DNA of 64,000 nucleotides from Osmia lignaria lignaria (Eukaryota > Arthropoda > Insecta > Hymenoptera > Megachilidae), in the NCBI RefSeq assembly GCF_051020975.1, contig NC_135038.1, forward strand, positions 3,656,001 through 3,720,000, in the 5' to 3' direction. Position 1 is the stretch's first letter. Each line of letters starts with the position of its first letter. Position numbers and translations under genes: made by a program. Shown piece after piece: positions 1 to 11,750 of the stretch. The notes beneath the pieces are model-generated. The model did no database searches, was not told the origin of the DNA, and saw only the letters and a program-made list of their open reading frames with translations.

Positions 1-1048
1 TGCAGGAAGTGTAAAAACATTTTTAAATTAAATTTATTAGATTTGACATCCAAATGTATACAATGTATAAGTGCTATTTATATACTTTAAATAATACCTA
101 CATTATCAGACATTCTAAATCTGTAACATAGGATAAGCTATCTTTAATTAGAGAAAGAAAAATAACATGTATCATATGCTTTTTCTATGCCAATGAAATT
201 TTTCAAATAAACTAACGAATAAAACATATCTTGGTCTGAAAATTCAGCATTTGTTTAAATTCATTATTCCAAAAGCAGTTTTTACATTCTATGTAAAGCA
301 GCCATTTTAGACCAAACAGCATAAAACCAGGATCCGTTATGCAACGTATAGAGAAAAATGATCAATACCTTACTAAATTCAGTATGTAGCATTAAGAACA
401 AACAGTTTCTGGTTATTTATTGTTGATACATTTCCTTATAACAGAAAAAATCTGACAATGGTTGAATTAAAATAGTTTATTTGTATTGTATATTTAGTGA
501 ATACTTACATAGTGAATGATCATGACATAATTTCCATACAATAGTTTTGTGTCTCCATAATCTTAAAGTAAATAACTGCGTTCGACACTGATTAAATCAT
601 CTGTAAAAAATGAATTAACGAGGTCACAAAGTATCGTGCTCATTCCTATATCTAATTTTTATTGACAAAAAATACTTATCTGAATTTCTTTTTTACGTTC
701 TCAATTTCCAACTGACACAAGTACTATTAAGTACATAAAATTCTAGAATTCCCTAATAACCGGGTCAAAACCACGGTATTAAGTATATATACTTATAAAG
801 AATCTATTAGAAATTGCTATAACCAAAAAACACATCCACCAGGAAAGTGAAAATATCATTAGAAAATTAGAGCTTTATGAAGTGGAATAATATTTCTAAA
901 TCATACTCACGTTATATATCGTAACCATATCGTAAAATATATTATTATACGATAAAAATACATATGCCTTATCTATGTTAATTCCTTGAGATATAATAAA
1001 TGTTTAAAGGAAAGATCTTTGTTACGATTTGTACTACCATCAGGGCTG
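1..1048. other. AT-rich sequence without a recognised feature
   Basis: No open frame of coding character, terminal repeat or RNA gene was recognised. Base composition is strongly AT-rich, as in insect intergenic DNA. Confidence 0.6.
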
Positions 1049-1590
1049 AACTTTAACTCAGGGGCCCAAAAATTATGGCCTTTTTTTTCTATCTTCTTGA
1101 AGTATTTAACGAGTAGAATCTAAAAATCCTAGTTTTAAGGCGCGGAATCCATCGGTTCAGAAGTTATACGTGTGTAAAACTGAACGTTTTTAGCATATTT
1201 TACATGTTACTTCGACGCCATATTGACTTGTAACCTGGTGTCGTCCAATGAGTGGAGTCGCCGTCGGTAAAACAGAATTATGTACTTAAGTGGCGGCCTA
1301 AACCCGGTATACCTAAGGTTAGTTTTTTTTTTATAAACAATATCCCCTCGGATTTGATAGGAACTGATGGTACTCACACCCAACGAATAGAGTCCAACTG
1401 GTGGTCGGCAAAGGATTGGATGCGGTGAATAACCTGTCAAATACGCTAAAAACGCTCACCTTTACACACGTATAACTTCTGAACCGATGGATTCCGCGCC
1501 TTAAAACTAGGATTTTTAGATTCTACTCGTTAAATACTTCCAGAAAATAGAAAAAAAAGGCCATAATTTTTGGGCCCCTGAGAAAAAGTT
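1049..1590. mobile_element. MITE with ~140-bp terminal inverted repeats
   Basis: The left arm (about 1049-1203) is repeated in inverse near 1441-1590. The matching ends read CTCAGGGGCCCAAAAATTAT at 1057 and its reverse complement ending at 1582. Outside these, AACTTT and AAAGTT extend the pairing with two mismatches. The ~240-bp centre has only a short shadow frame. No target duplication was clear. This fits a non-autonomous DNA transposon of unknown superfamily. Confidence 0.75.
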
Positions 1591-2768
1591 TACTCAAAAA
1601 TGTATATCTTTTATACATAAGCACATAAATTAGTACCAACCCATACACATGTCATCAACCCGAGTATTTATGCATCCCTTTCGTCAGTGGAAATAACCTT
1701 TTTTTTAGATTTAATCAATTTCTGTACCTTATGAAGAAATATGAGTTTTACGTTGTAACGTGAAACGTTATCACGTGAATATGTTTAGTGTTATGGCGAC
1801 ACTGCCATGGGAATATTTATCGATAGTCTGTAGTATCGATATGTCTCGAATATCAGACGAGGACCTTTTGTATCGAAGGTCATAAATTAAGAGCCAAAAT
1901 CAAACATCATCTGCGCGTACACTTATATAAATAGACAAAGATTACATTGTAAACCCTCGACGTGGGTGATCGAGCTGGGAGAAGGCCGGAAATCCAGAGA
2001 ATGGAATAGTTTCACTTCGAAAATTCCTAAAAGACTAATTTATGATAGACCATAGCAAGTTCGTTGTTTTCGACCAAGTCACGAACGGTCCTTAAAAGTT
2101 ACGAAGTCTTTTTCGATATCCTGTCTATTCATGCACTCTAAGAGGGTCGTAAATTTCCTCAAGAGTTGTTTTGGCAAGTACAAGGTCTTGTCGTTTCCTA
2201 ATTTCTCTGGGTCCCACGCTTTCTCGTAGCACATGTGCGCTACAACGTTCTAGCGTCTTGGCGGAGCGCCTTCACTTCTACGCGCGTGAGGGTGGACCAC
2301 AGCCAGGAGAAGGGGCCCACACAAGACAGGATGGACTCCTCCACCATTGGACGAGGGATGATCCTGAGGGAGGATCCAGGATCCACGAAGGAAGGGTCAT
2401 CGACGGACAACGCGCGAAGATCTCCGCCAAGCGCAGAACCGGTAGAATGATTTTGTCTCTCGTTTAACAAAGTTATTCTCACGCTGGATTAAAAGGCAAT
2501 TTTATAAAACATAGTTGAAGCAGTTTGCATAAATAGTTGAAATCCAAATCGTAATCAACTGTGAACGATAGTTTATTATTTTCATTTTCGCGCCTTGCGA
2601 GCGGAGTGCCTGCGCGCTACACGAATCACCTTACCTGCGCTTCAATCCCGAAAATCCCTATTTCCGCGAAACGGACACGCAACAATAGATTTAACCACGT
2701 CAGACGGAACATGCATAACCTGAAATAAATCACAACGTAAGAAGGGAAACGGGCGCGCAAATTTAATT
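1591..2768. other. Unassigned region with a GC-richer block
   Basis: 1591-1950 is AT-rich and featureless. 1960-2480 is richer in GC and gives overlapping open frames on both strands, but none resembles a known protein. It could be an LTR or leader of a decayed retroelement; no matching second copy was seen. Confidence 0.35.
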
Positions 2769-2940
2769 CTGTGTCCAATTGATACTGTGCACAATTTTTA
2801 CGGTGCCCAACTGTACTGTGCGATATTGTACACGTGCGCAATAGAGCTGTGCCCAATTCTCACTGTGCGCAATAATAACGTGTCTAAAGGAGCTGTGCGC
2901 AATGCGATAGTGCGCAATCGTATTGTGCGCAATAGAGCCG
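2769..2940. repeat. Degenerate 15-16-bp minisatellite (TGTGCGCAAT)
   Basis: About ten imperfect copies of a core TGTGCGCAAT(A/T) occur every 14-17 bp, for example near 2785, 2847, 2863, 2893, 2907 and 2924. It lies directly before the Harbinger transposase start, where subterminal repeats of the element would be expected. It also creates an artefactual upstream extension of the open frame. Confidence 0.6.
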
Positions 2941-2966
2941 CTCCCCTTGAAGAGAGCGGTCGCATA

Positions 2967-4801
2967 ATGAAAGTTAATAGAATATTGTCCAGAAATGTTA
3001 TTATTGCTTTTATACAACGGAGGAGAAGGATCAAGAAGAGAAACCGAGAGTATTGGGTGCATCCCATCCACAGTGATAGATTATTGCGAGGAAAGTTTTA
3101 CACAATGCATTCCAAATTATTAGATTATCCGAAAAAATTTTTCGCCTTTTATCGAATGAGCATAACTAGCTTCAATGAACTTGTCAAATTAATTGGACCA
3201 GCAATAGTGAAAGAGGATACACATCTTAGACTTTCTAGACTTGTAGAGGATAGATTGAGCATTACGATACGGTAAGATAAACGACAAATACTATTAACTG
3301 TTTTTTATTAGAATTAAAATCACAAAGTTAGGTATTTTTTTAAATCATAGAGTCAAGTAAGTATTTTGAAAAATTAAACTGTTTACAAGTCGTATATTTG
3401 CGAATCATTTGAAACATTAGAAAATAAAGACTGGACTGTATCGTTGGAATTGCCTGGTGATAGAACCGTAGGCAAATTGGGGGATGGAGTAGAACTGGTT
3501 GTACAAACTAATGGTTGTGTTGGTGGCAAGTTGTTAGTCCCTCGATGATATACGGGAAAAGAGGACAAGGGCTGCTGTAATATGTTGTAGTTACATGTTG
3601 ATTGAGGAGTAGTCTGTACACGCCTGGCTAGTCTTATCTGTTTAAAAATGTTAAGAATAGCAATCTTAGCATCGAGTTTTTCTTCTGCTGTTAAATTCTG
3701 AAGTGAAGGGACAAGAGATAAAGCAAAGTTTGTATCTTCATCAACAGTATTAGTCTCATTTAAGGCTTTTAACAATGCTTCGTCCAAATCTGTTTGCTTC
3801 GGTACATTAGTCCTCTTCTTCCGCTGAGGAATAGGTGTGGAAGTGGAAGGACCAGATTCGTCATCATCTTCATCATTTTCTTGAGAATCATCCTGTTCCA
3901 AGTTTCCTTCCGTTCGTCGATTTTCCATGTATGGAAGTAAAAATAGTAGTTGCTCAAAATAGACATATTTACGCCTCTTGGTCGCAGCTTGTTCTGACTT
4001 TGTGTTCTTTTGTGCGTTCAATTCCCGATGAAAGCAAGTCCGTAAATTAGCCCATTTTTTTTGCACATCGTGACCTGAAAAACAATAATAATTCTTTACA
4101 GATATCTGGCTACCGGTGCTAGTTTCAATACGTTGTCTTTTGATTATCTGATGGGTGCTTCTACAATACGAGATATTACCAAAACTACATGTGAGCAAAT
4201 ACGGAACATACTTCAACCGTTGTATATGGCAACCAAACAAGAAGATGACATAGATGTTGGTTCTTATGGAACAGCTAGTGATTCAGAAATATTTAAAACA
4301 TCTGAAATGGGTAAAAGGCTTTCTGAGAACCGGTTAAATATTCCCTCCGGAAGGCAATTGCCCAATAAAGATGACGGAAATGTTATTCCATTCTCTGTTG
4401 TTGGCGATGAAGCGTTTGGACTTGGAAATCACATATTACGCCCTTATGCAAAAAGAAATTTAAACTACACCAAGCGAATTTTCAACTATAGACATACAAG
4501 AGCTCGACGCATGGTTGAATGTACTTTCGGCATTCTCGCTAACAAATGGCGTATTTTTCACCGCCCAATTGATGTGAACATCAATTTTTGTGTTCGAATT
4601 ATTAAAGCTTGCTGTGTCCTTCATAATTATGTACGAATCAAAGATGGAGTAAAATTCACAGATACTCTCTACAGTTGTCCTAGGACTAACTTAACAATAA
4701 ATGAAAACAACCGAGGAAGAAATAATATGAATGACGTGCGGCAGTACATGTCGTCATATTTTATTTCTCCTGGAGGCGCCATTCCGTGTCAATATAACTA
4801 A
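2967..4801 (+). pseudogene. PIF/Harbinger (HARBI1-like) transposase, two exons, internally deleted
   Basis: Exon 1 (2967-3271) encodes the Harbinger N-terminal region, with R/K-rich stretch, HPIH, RMSITSFNELV and the DRLSITIR end. Exon 2 (4102-4801) continues with YLATGAS, the STIRDITKTTCEQI helix, GDEAFGL and RRMVECTFGIL. The intron 3272-4101 has a GTAAGAT donor and TTCTTTACAG acceptor, and joining restores the family order in phase. The second acidic residue (GDEAF) and the Glu (VECTFG) of the nuclease are present. The segment with the first Asp is missing: ILQPLYM is followed after about ten residues by VGSYGTASDSE, so roughly 70 residues are deleted and the enzyme should be inactive. The start ATG at 2967 follows the repeat tract. 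The intron contains an antisense MADF gene. Element termini were not found. Confidence 0.8.
3383..4074 (-). CDS. MADF/BESS-domain protein of the Harbinger element (3' exon)
   Basis: On the minus strand a TTTTTCAG acceptor ends at 4075 and the exon opens with the second half of a MADF domain: HDVQKKWANLRTCFHREL, then YVYFEQLLFLLPYM. An acidic linker follows (DDSQENDEDDDESG), then a basic patch QRKKRTN. A BESS-like helix comes next (LTAEEKLDAKIAILNIFKQI), then a low-complexity tail to the stop at 3383. MADF-BESS proteins bind DNA, and Harbinger elements usually carry a second DNA-binding gene beside the transposase, so a role as its partner is inferred. The MADF N-terminal half is absent here. 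The frame is open for about 230 codons without damage, unlike the transposase. The exon lies entirely inside the transposase intron on the opposite strand. Confidence 0.75.
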
Positions 4802-5775
4802 GTGTAATAAGTAAATAATGAGTAAATACACAATAAGTAAATAAATAAAAATACACATGTATCGATACATACTTTGCTTTGTTTTATCCTCGGCACTAAG
4901 CTGATTCTGTTCGCGTCGCGCGATTGCATAATTGCTCGAGCGGTTTGTTTCAAATTTGGCGCTGCGTGAGGGTGTGCGGTTGGACGTTGTCACGCGACAC
5001 TGCGCAGGCGCGAGCGGCGTGTCGGTGGTGGTGGCGGGGTATGGCCCGGGATGGGGCCCGCTCAGTGAACCGTGATCGGTCAATTTGTGCGGGTGTTTCC
5101 CAAAGTTTTCCAAGTTTTCCAAATTTGTAAAGGAGCGAATTGTGGTTTGGATCTGAGACTGGTGGTGTTCGTTGACGGGCGCTGTGGCTGTCGTGCGTGT
5201 GTCCTATTGTTGAAGCACTAGGTGCTGTCATTTGTCTGCACGGCCGGGCGATCTTGTGGGTGGTTCAAACGGCTAACTGTGCGCACAGTTCAGCGATCGG
5301 TTGATTCTGCCCACCTGGCTAGCCATGCAGTTAGTGGTGCGTTTTTACGGCCACTTTGTCCTCTTTGCCGGGACGCCTCCTGTGATCAGGGTTTGTAATT
5401 TTTTGGTAAGGACCACGACGATTTGTTGCGACGTCGGCGGGACACCATCCGACACGATTGGTAAGAGAGCTCTCGATTGTACGAATTTATAACAGTGTGA
5501 ATGATTATGCAAGTGCATGGTAGTTTTAAGATCTAGTTTAATTCACGGTTTTTTACTTTGTATATTTTGTTTTTATCATTTTATGTATATATTCTTTTAG
5601 TTTAATTTGTTTGCTGGGACCAGGCTTTTTCCCCACTTTCGACTGGGGTTTTTTACAGCCGGTACCCGTAGAGTAGAGTCAGTAGGTTTTGAGATATTAA
5701 ATTTATTTTCATTCTAACTATATATCAGTTGTTGTATTTATTTACCGGTGACGCCAATTCCACCTCATGTCCTTC
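4802..5775. other. Unassigned region, GC-rich then AT-rich
   Basis: 4860-5500 is GC-rich with short frames on both strands and no family signal. 5500-5770 is AT-rich and ends in a TTGTATTTATTTA stretch before GGTGACGCCAATTCC, which could be an LTR tail plus primer site. No partner copy is present, so this stays a guess. Confidence 0.3.
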
Positions 5776-5966
5776 CTCATTTATTGTAACTTCGAATAGT
5801 CGGAATAGATTCCAATCGGGAGTAACTGCTTCACAGATTTCCGACCATAATTTTTTTTTCTGATTTACATCAGAGTATTCTTTCAAGTTTTCTTTGTACA
5901 GCGCGGGTTTTTTTTCAATCTCTTCTATTAAATTTATAATAGACGTTTCGACAATAAGTGATGGAG
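5776..5966 (-). pseudogene. MADF-domain N-terminal fragment
   Basis: Minus-strand translation gives an open MADF N-terminal half: LIEEIEKKPALYKENLKEYS, then LWSEICEAVTPDW, ending near EEGHEV. The order (LI-E-I-E-P-LY, YSD, W-E-I) is that of MADF. It is 1.7 kb upstream, in minus-strand sense, of the MADF exon at 3383-4074. It could be that gene's 5' exon with the transposase exon in its intron. However, it already reaches GHEV, which matches GHDV at the start of the other exon, so a separate diverged copy is more likely. No start ATG was found. Confidence 0.55.
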
Positions 5967-6924
5967 TACATACAATTGGGCAGCGCCATCATAAAAAATG
6001 CGCACGACCGTCACAGTAAACTGCGGAGAGAATTGAACAATCGGCCGAGTCGGCAAAAAGACAAAAGGCAAGTGTGCGCGCGGCTACAAACCGCCATACT
6101 GATTAGCAGTTGGCCGATAGTTCGCCGATGGTTTAGTTTGAATGCAATCGTGTAGCCCATCAAATTTATTTATCGGCCGATACCGAATCGTTGTAATATG
6201 CGCACTTGCATACATCTTCATATTGATTAAGAACCCGACCGAACTATCGGCTGATAGAAAGTCTGCAGTCTGCGGGGGCTCTTAAAAATAATTATCTTTA
6301 GGGACTTCCCTTGTTTTCCCGAATTCAGAGAAAGGACCCATATAACTTTTCCAACCCCTGTTACATCACTCTCAGTCCCGGAATTCGGGACTAGTTTATC
6401 GGGATCGGATTACTATCGATCCTACCCTAAAATCCAAAAACCTTGTAACCACAAAATTTACGACTTCCTTTAAGACTCTAGCCACCGGACCCGTACGTGA
6501 CTCCGGCTCGCGCTTTTCACCCCTGAAAACGTCCTTTCCTGGAAAAACCTTCCTACCACTCGACCACCACACCCCAATGCCAAGTATAAAGAAAAGCTCT
6601 CTGGAAGAGAAAAGTTAGTCTTAGTTCAACGTTAAGAGTACGAGAAACGCTGTATAGTCAAGAATAAACTCTCAACCAAGTAATGTTGGATACCATCTTC
6701 CCTATCTTCTGCAAAGAGCAAAAATCACTCCAACAGTCATTCCGTTTACTCCCTATCTCCTATATCTCCCATAAACAATCGGTCATCCTTGTACTCATCC
6801 TGCCTCGCCTTCTACAGTTAGTCACCTACAACCTTTGTCCTTTCCTTTCTTTGACCCTTCCACACTGCCATTCTCGTAAAACATAAATAGATGCAGGTCA
6901 CTACGTCCGTCACAATAAAACAGT
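5967..6924. other. Unassigned; possible LTR-like segment 6300-6680
   Basis: No coding signal. 6300-6680 has retroelement-like content: GTATAAAG near 6584 and AATAAA near 6662, followed 250 bp later by the integrase remnant. It might be a leftover 5' LTR with gag and RT deleted. I found no matching copy after the envelope remnant, so the assignment is weak. Confidence 0.3.
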
Positions 6925-8286
6925 TTGCGAAAGTATTCTTGTTGCACCGTGATTCCTGCAACCCCAGTCTCCAACAGTAACCCAGTCTTGTTATTTGCGA
7001 TCCGAGGACACCTGAAACGATTTCCAACCATCTATACAGAAACCCCACCTGAAGTAGATAATAGGAACACGATTTACTTATCTCTGCACGAGACAGATAA
7101 ATTCAAGCTAGAAGCAATAAACAGAATCTTAGGACAGAAAGGTAAGATTAATATAATTCAAGATAGGGACAACAACACGGAACTAATATTACTATTCTCT
7201 CGATTAGGTAAAAACGTAGAAATATTTGTATCAAGATCCACACCAATAAACAAACGCGAAATAATACAACTAGCACATGATTCAATCTTCGATGGGCACT
7301 ATGCATTCGACAAGACTTTACAGAAAATACGAAAACAATATGAATGGCCAAATATCACACGCGACGTAAAAAGTTACATAGAAAAATGCGAGACTTGTCA
7401 AAGAAACAAAGACACGAAACGACAAACATACGTGCAACAAGCGACTGACGTACCCTTCAAACCGACGAATAAAATATTTTTAGACCTAATCGGACCTTTG
7501 GACGAAACCAGCCGGGGAAATAAATATATCCTTGTAATTCAAGATTATCTGACCCGATACATTATGTGTTAACCTTTAATCGACAAATCCACGGCAGCAA
7601 TCATACAGGTAGTTTGGGCTTCTTGGTTAAGAATATTCGGAAAGCCACGGGAAATACTACCGGACAACGCTAAAGAATTCGTATCTAAGGAATTTTCCGA
7701 CTTTTGCGACATTATGAGGACTAGATACATGCTAACTTCCATATACCATCCGCAGTCCAACGAAAAAAATGAGAGATCCCACACCATATTAAAAGAATAT
7801 ATACGACACTACCAAACTGGGACTGACCCATGGGAACAAATATTACCAAAAGCTATGCTAAATTACAACTGTACCACTAATCGCACCACAGAATATACAC
7901 CCTTCGAATTACAACTAGGTTACGATCCGAACAGCATATTTGACGAACCAAATGAATACCTGACAATACGAGAACGGACAGAAAACTTAAGAATCGAACA
8001 CGAAAACAAAATACTAGAAACTCGTGACAACCTATTATCCACGCAACCCAACACGTCCTACTCTAACCTAGAAGCAATCGAGAAAGGAAACAAAGTATTA
8101 ATTAGAAACTACACTGCGAAACCCTTTGACGCGAAATGGAAAGGCCCATTTGAGGTATTAGAAAATATTAACAATCATTCCATACGCATTGATGAAAAGG
8201 GTAAATCAGTGACTCATCACAGAACCAACGTAAAATTATTCAAACAAAATTTTAATGATCTTGCAGATGATGAGGATCAGTTTTAG
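6925..8286 (+). pseudogene. Errantivirus-like (Ty3/gypsy) integrase remnant
   Basis: The C-terminal end of a pol gene. The zinc-binding H-H-C-C region is seen as HDSIFDGH and CETCQRNK. It is followed by the DDE core with FLDLIGPL (first Asp), LPDNAKEF (second Asp) and YHPQSNEKNERSH (Glu). The C-terminal region carries KGNKVLIRNY and KWKGPFEVLE. A TAA at 7570-7572 stops the frame inside the core and reading continues in the same frame to 8286. Protease, reverse transcriptase and RNase H are absent upstream, so this is the 3' part of an insect endogenous retrovirus. The downstream env remnant supports the errantivirus assignment. Confidence 0.8.
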
Positions 8287-10084
8287 CCTCCTGTTCGTTC
8301 TGGCCATTCTGATATTACCGCAGTAACAGCGGGAATAAATATAATATAACACCATTTAGCGACCAGGAAACCATATTTCTAGAATATATTAATAAAGTCA
8401 GATTGTATCATGAACAATGGAAAATTGCAGTAGGATATGACTTCACTCATGTACAGGACGACCTGTCCAGTATCGAGGAATTGTATAAAAGTATTCTTAC
8501 AGACCTGTGTGTAAGAACCGTAAACGCACACAGATTCGATTGCTCCTCTCGTAAAAGAATTGTTAAAAGATTAGAGGATTTCGACATCATTCGTGGAGAG
8601 CTTCGGAACGCGTTTTACACGGCCGGAATAACAAGCACCTCCTCGCGTGGTCGTCGCGGAATCTTTGACTTTGTTGGAACAATTAGTAAAACTCTTTTCG
8701 GTACACTAGACGAATCTGACGCCCAGTATTATAATAACGAATTAGATAGATTGTACGCGGACCAAAAGTCTATAATACATCTCGTGCGTAACCAAACAAG
8801 TGTTATATTAAATGCTATGAAAACTAACGCGGTATTTTTAAACAAGACCCACAAACAAATCACTCAAATCAACGAACAGTTTAATAAACTAGTAGATCTC
8901 TCAAAACGTAACGAAATGGATATCCAAATAGATGCACTGATATTAGATTTAGAACTAAATATAAACGAATTAAGAAACCAAATCAGAAAAATAAAAGATC
9001 TGGTATTTGACGCGAAACGTGGTATCGTTAAACCGTACATTTTAACACCTGAGCAATTATTCAGGATTCTAAGAGAGCATGAGCATGTAGACAATTTTCC
9101 GATTCCTTTAGATGAAACTAATTATATCTCGTTGATCGATATTTGCGAAATAAATATAGCCCTGAATGGTAAACGCGCGCTACTAGAAGTCAAAATTCCT
9201 CTTCTCGAACAACAAATATTTAATGAAGTTAGAGTCATTTCATTGCCAACCCATGGATGGATTTTCCATTCAATCCTGAACACTCAACAAAATCTTGTAT
9301 TATTAGACCCTATGAGAATGCAGTTCGTTCCGACGAACGAAAACGAGATGGGAAAGGCAAAGAAACTTGGTACAACGCTAATTAGCAAAAGAAACACCCC
9401 CGATTACTCTACTAGTATTAAAGATGGTTGTTTAAGCTCATTACTCACGAAACATGAAATTGAAAATTGTGAAACAAGGTATATGCAAATTCAGGATACT
9501 GTGTGGATTCAGTTATACACAGGAAACCAATGGATAGGGATCGCCTCTAAACCTGAGGTGTTGCACATACTTTGTTCGGATAAAAAGCTTAGACACTTAG
9601 AAATTAGAAGTACAATTTTATACTAACATTGGCTCCAGATTATAATGGCATATCACTCTCTGCTACTTTAAAGCCCAATAATATCATATCCGAAGATAAA
9701 ACGGATCTTCATCAAATAGTCTTTGCCAGGATTCAAAACCCAGCAATTAACATCTCAGAGACTGACATACCAAGGAACCTAATTTAGGAAACAAACATTA
9801 ACCCAGAGCAAATTCAAAACATGGGAAAAACGTTGAATGAACTACAGGATATCTCAGATAAAATAATGCACCATCATCGGTTACGAACATGGAAGGAAAA
9901 GTTCTACGAGTATGTAGGTTATGCCGGATACGTAGCATTAGGAGCGCTTCTATTTGTATTTCTGGCGAAAATAGGATTTTTCAAAGCATTTGTTAACTTC
10001 ATCAAGCAACTAGTATGTAATTGTTTTAACAAAAGCGTTCTTACAGCAACCGTAGGCTTCACGGCAAACCCTACAACACCCTAA
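8267..10084 (+). pseudogene. Errantivirus envelope glycoprotein remnant
   Basis: The presumed env start overlaps the last 20 bases of the integrase frame in another frame and begins with a hydrophobic, signal-like leader. A stop follows, near 8322. The main body is open from 8403 to 9626. It contains a basic furin-type site (RGRR) followed by a glycine-rich fusion-peptide-like stretch, then long helical segments, the layout of F-protein-like insect env proteins. After 9626 the reading frame shifts and a stop precedes the last piece (9821-10084), which carries a transmembrane segment (ALGALLFVFLAKIGFF) and a short tail. At least three breaks make it non-functional. No 3' LTR was recognised. 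Confidence 0.75.
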
Positions 10085-10583
10085 CGCGGCCCTGTACAGC
10101 AGAAATACGGGCTTTCCCACGTAAAGGGAGTCCATAAATGCTTAATTAAAACGAGAAGTAAACATTGCAGCTGTATTTGCATATCAAACCGTTGCTCGCG
10201 TTTACCGATAAAGGGCTGATGATATCGGTGTTACATTGAAATTTTTTTTTTATATTGTGTATTTATTAAAGTCGCATCAACTTCAAAGTTATTAGTGACC
10301 ACTGAATGGTTTCCAATATCTTTTCGCTTATGCTATTCCATACAATAATATAACATAATACAATGTAATCAGAAATAATACAGCACGATGTATAACTTGA
10401 TTTATATATTTCCACGATTATTCACTAGCAAGAATAATTTTTGAAACGAGGAAGAATCAAGATTTATATAAGATGATATAAACCTACATCTTTGAGAAAC
10501 GAAATTATTTTTAATAATATTTTCCTGGCTACTGACACATTCAGAAAAATTACAGGGAAAATTAGAACGCATTCGGCAATAAG
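10085..10583. other. AT-rich flank after env
   Basis: No coding signal. A 3' LTR would be expected here but nothing matches the sequence upstream of the integrase. Confidence 0.4.
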
Positions 10584-11550
10584 ATAACTTTTAACAAAAA
10601 ATACAACCGACTTCGAGATGCGCTAAAAAGTATGAAATAATTTCTATTTCATTTATACCAACATTTCACAGCTATTAATAAAACCTATTTAATCGTTAAA
10701 TATTATACTAAATACATTTCTACCTTTTCGGAAGCGGTACAAAATAAAAAACTTTTCTTCTATTAGGAAGATCATAGTTCAGGCGTCGGCAACCTATCCA
10801 CAAATCACCCATTTGATAATTTCAAGTAAACAATATCCAACGGTAATCAACATATCCATTGTGGATTAATTTAATTTAATTTAATGTTTCCCTCCTTTTG
10901 TCAAATTAATTGACGTGCCCAATTAATTAATCTGCCGAACGAACGCTATCATCCACGCGCGTACAAGGTTGGCATTCCTGCCAATCCTTTTCCCGCGCAA
11001 TTTTTATCTCCTTCTTTAATTCTTAGTACCCATATTTGGATTCTTTCTTTCGCTTTGCCCGTTACATTTACTCTCTTAAGCTTTTGCATTACTTTTAGTT
11101 CTCACTCGCTCCTTCACACCCCCCTTTTAGTCGCCTCTTACGACAGGCAGGGGATACCGTGGCCGTATTCTACTCCCCCCGAGCCACAGGAGGTCCATTG
11201 CGGATTAACTACATGTATGTACATCAGAAGTGCTGCCAACTTCTGATACAATCGTTACAATTACAAATGTTTTCAGTCGTATCTATAATGTTCCGTATAT
11301 TTTCTTACGACTTATTAATTACCCAGTTCGCTATACCGCAATCAAATGCGTTATTTGCAGCATCGTTTATTCGGGTATTTTTAATTTTCTGCTGCCTCCG
11401 AAAAGGTTGAAATGTATTTATAATAGTATACTATTTAACGATTGAATAGGTTTTATTAATAGCTGTGGAGTATTGGTATAAATGAAATAGAAATTATTTC
11501 ATAATTTTTAGCGTATCTCGAAGTCGGTTGTATTTTTTGTTAAAAATTAT
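10584..11550. mobile_element. M1 MITE copy A, carrying a SINE-like insertion
   Basis: The left end (ATAACTTTTAACAAAAAATA, then CAACCGACTTCG) is matched in inverse by the right end (CGAAGTCGGTTG, then TTTTTTGTTAAAAATTAT). The inverted repeats run about 200 bp inward. Three other copies of the family occur at 39206, 43909 and 52979. No protein is encoded. The interior is enlarged relative to the 39206 copy by an insertion at 10870-11193. Confidence 0.8.
10870..11193 (-). mobile_element. SINE-like retroposon in M1 copy A
   Basis: The segment is flanked by a 15-bp near-perfect duplication, TCCATTGTGGATTAA at 10855-10869 and TCCATTGCGGATTAA at 11194-11208. The sister M1 copy at 39206 has no such insertion. 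Read on the minus strand it begins with a GC-rich head containing TGTCGTAAGAGGCGACTAAA and ends in a TTAAA/ATTAA simple tail. Both a long target duplication and a simple tail are marks of LINE-driven retroposition. I have seen similar head motifs in insect retroposons but cannot name the family. Confidence 0.65.
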
Positions 11551-11586
11551 TTTATTTCACACTTTTCAGTGGATCGAGCTGTAGGG

Positions 11587-11612
11587 GAAGGGCGGGTAGC
11601 CCCGGACATTTG
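11587..11612 (+). repeat. GGCGGGTAGCCCCGGACAT repeat, left copy
   Basis: Matches, in inverse, the sequence at 13645-13671, and directly the sequence at 13483-13502. It sits immediately before the TGTTACGT element. It may be one terminus of a MITE that this element entered. Confidence 0.5.
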
Positions 11613-11650
11613 AATTGTTACGTCCGGAAAAATTTTGCAAAGTCCGCCTC

Positions 11651-11703
11651 ACGTTCCCTTATCAAGCCTTCGGGTTGTAGGAGTCTCCTCATGTAAGGGG
11701 CGT
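11651..11703 (+). ncRNA. Three-stem RNA module A1
   Basis: Outer stem ACG-T-TCCCTTA / TAAGGGGCGT. Inner hairpin AGCC-TTCG-GGTT. Second hairpin AGGA-GTC-TCCT. Homologous to module A2 at 21953. Confidence 0.55.
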
Positions 11704-11750
11704 GGGGAGGGTAAATTACTACTGCACCTTTCTTTAATTTCTCCTTGACT

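Noticed and set aside
2171..2482. Overlapping open frames of 70-98 codons on both strands
   Set aside because: All three frames are open because the block is GC-rich; no domain, no codon pattern, no start context.
11104..11170. GTCGCCTCTTACGACAGGCA as rRNA-like sequence
   Set aside because: Resemblance to rRNA is superficial; the segment has retroposon borders with a 15-bp duplication.
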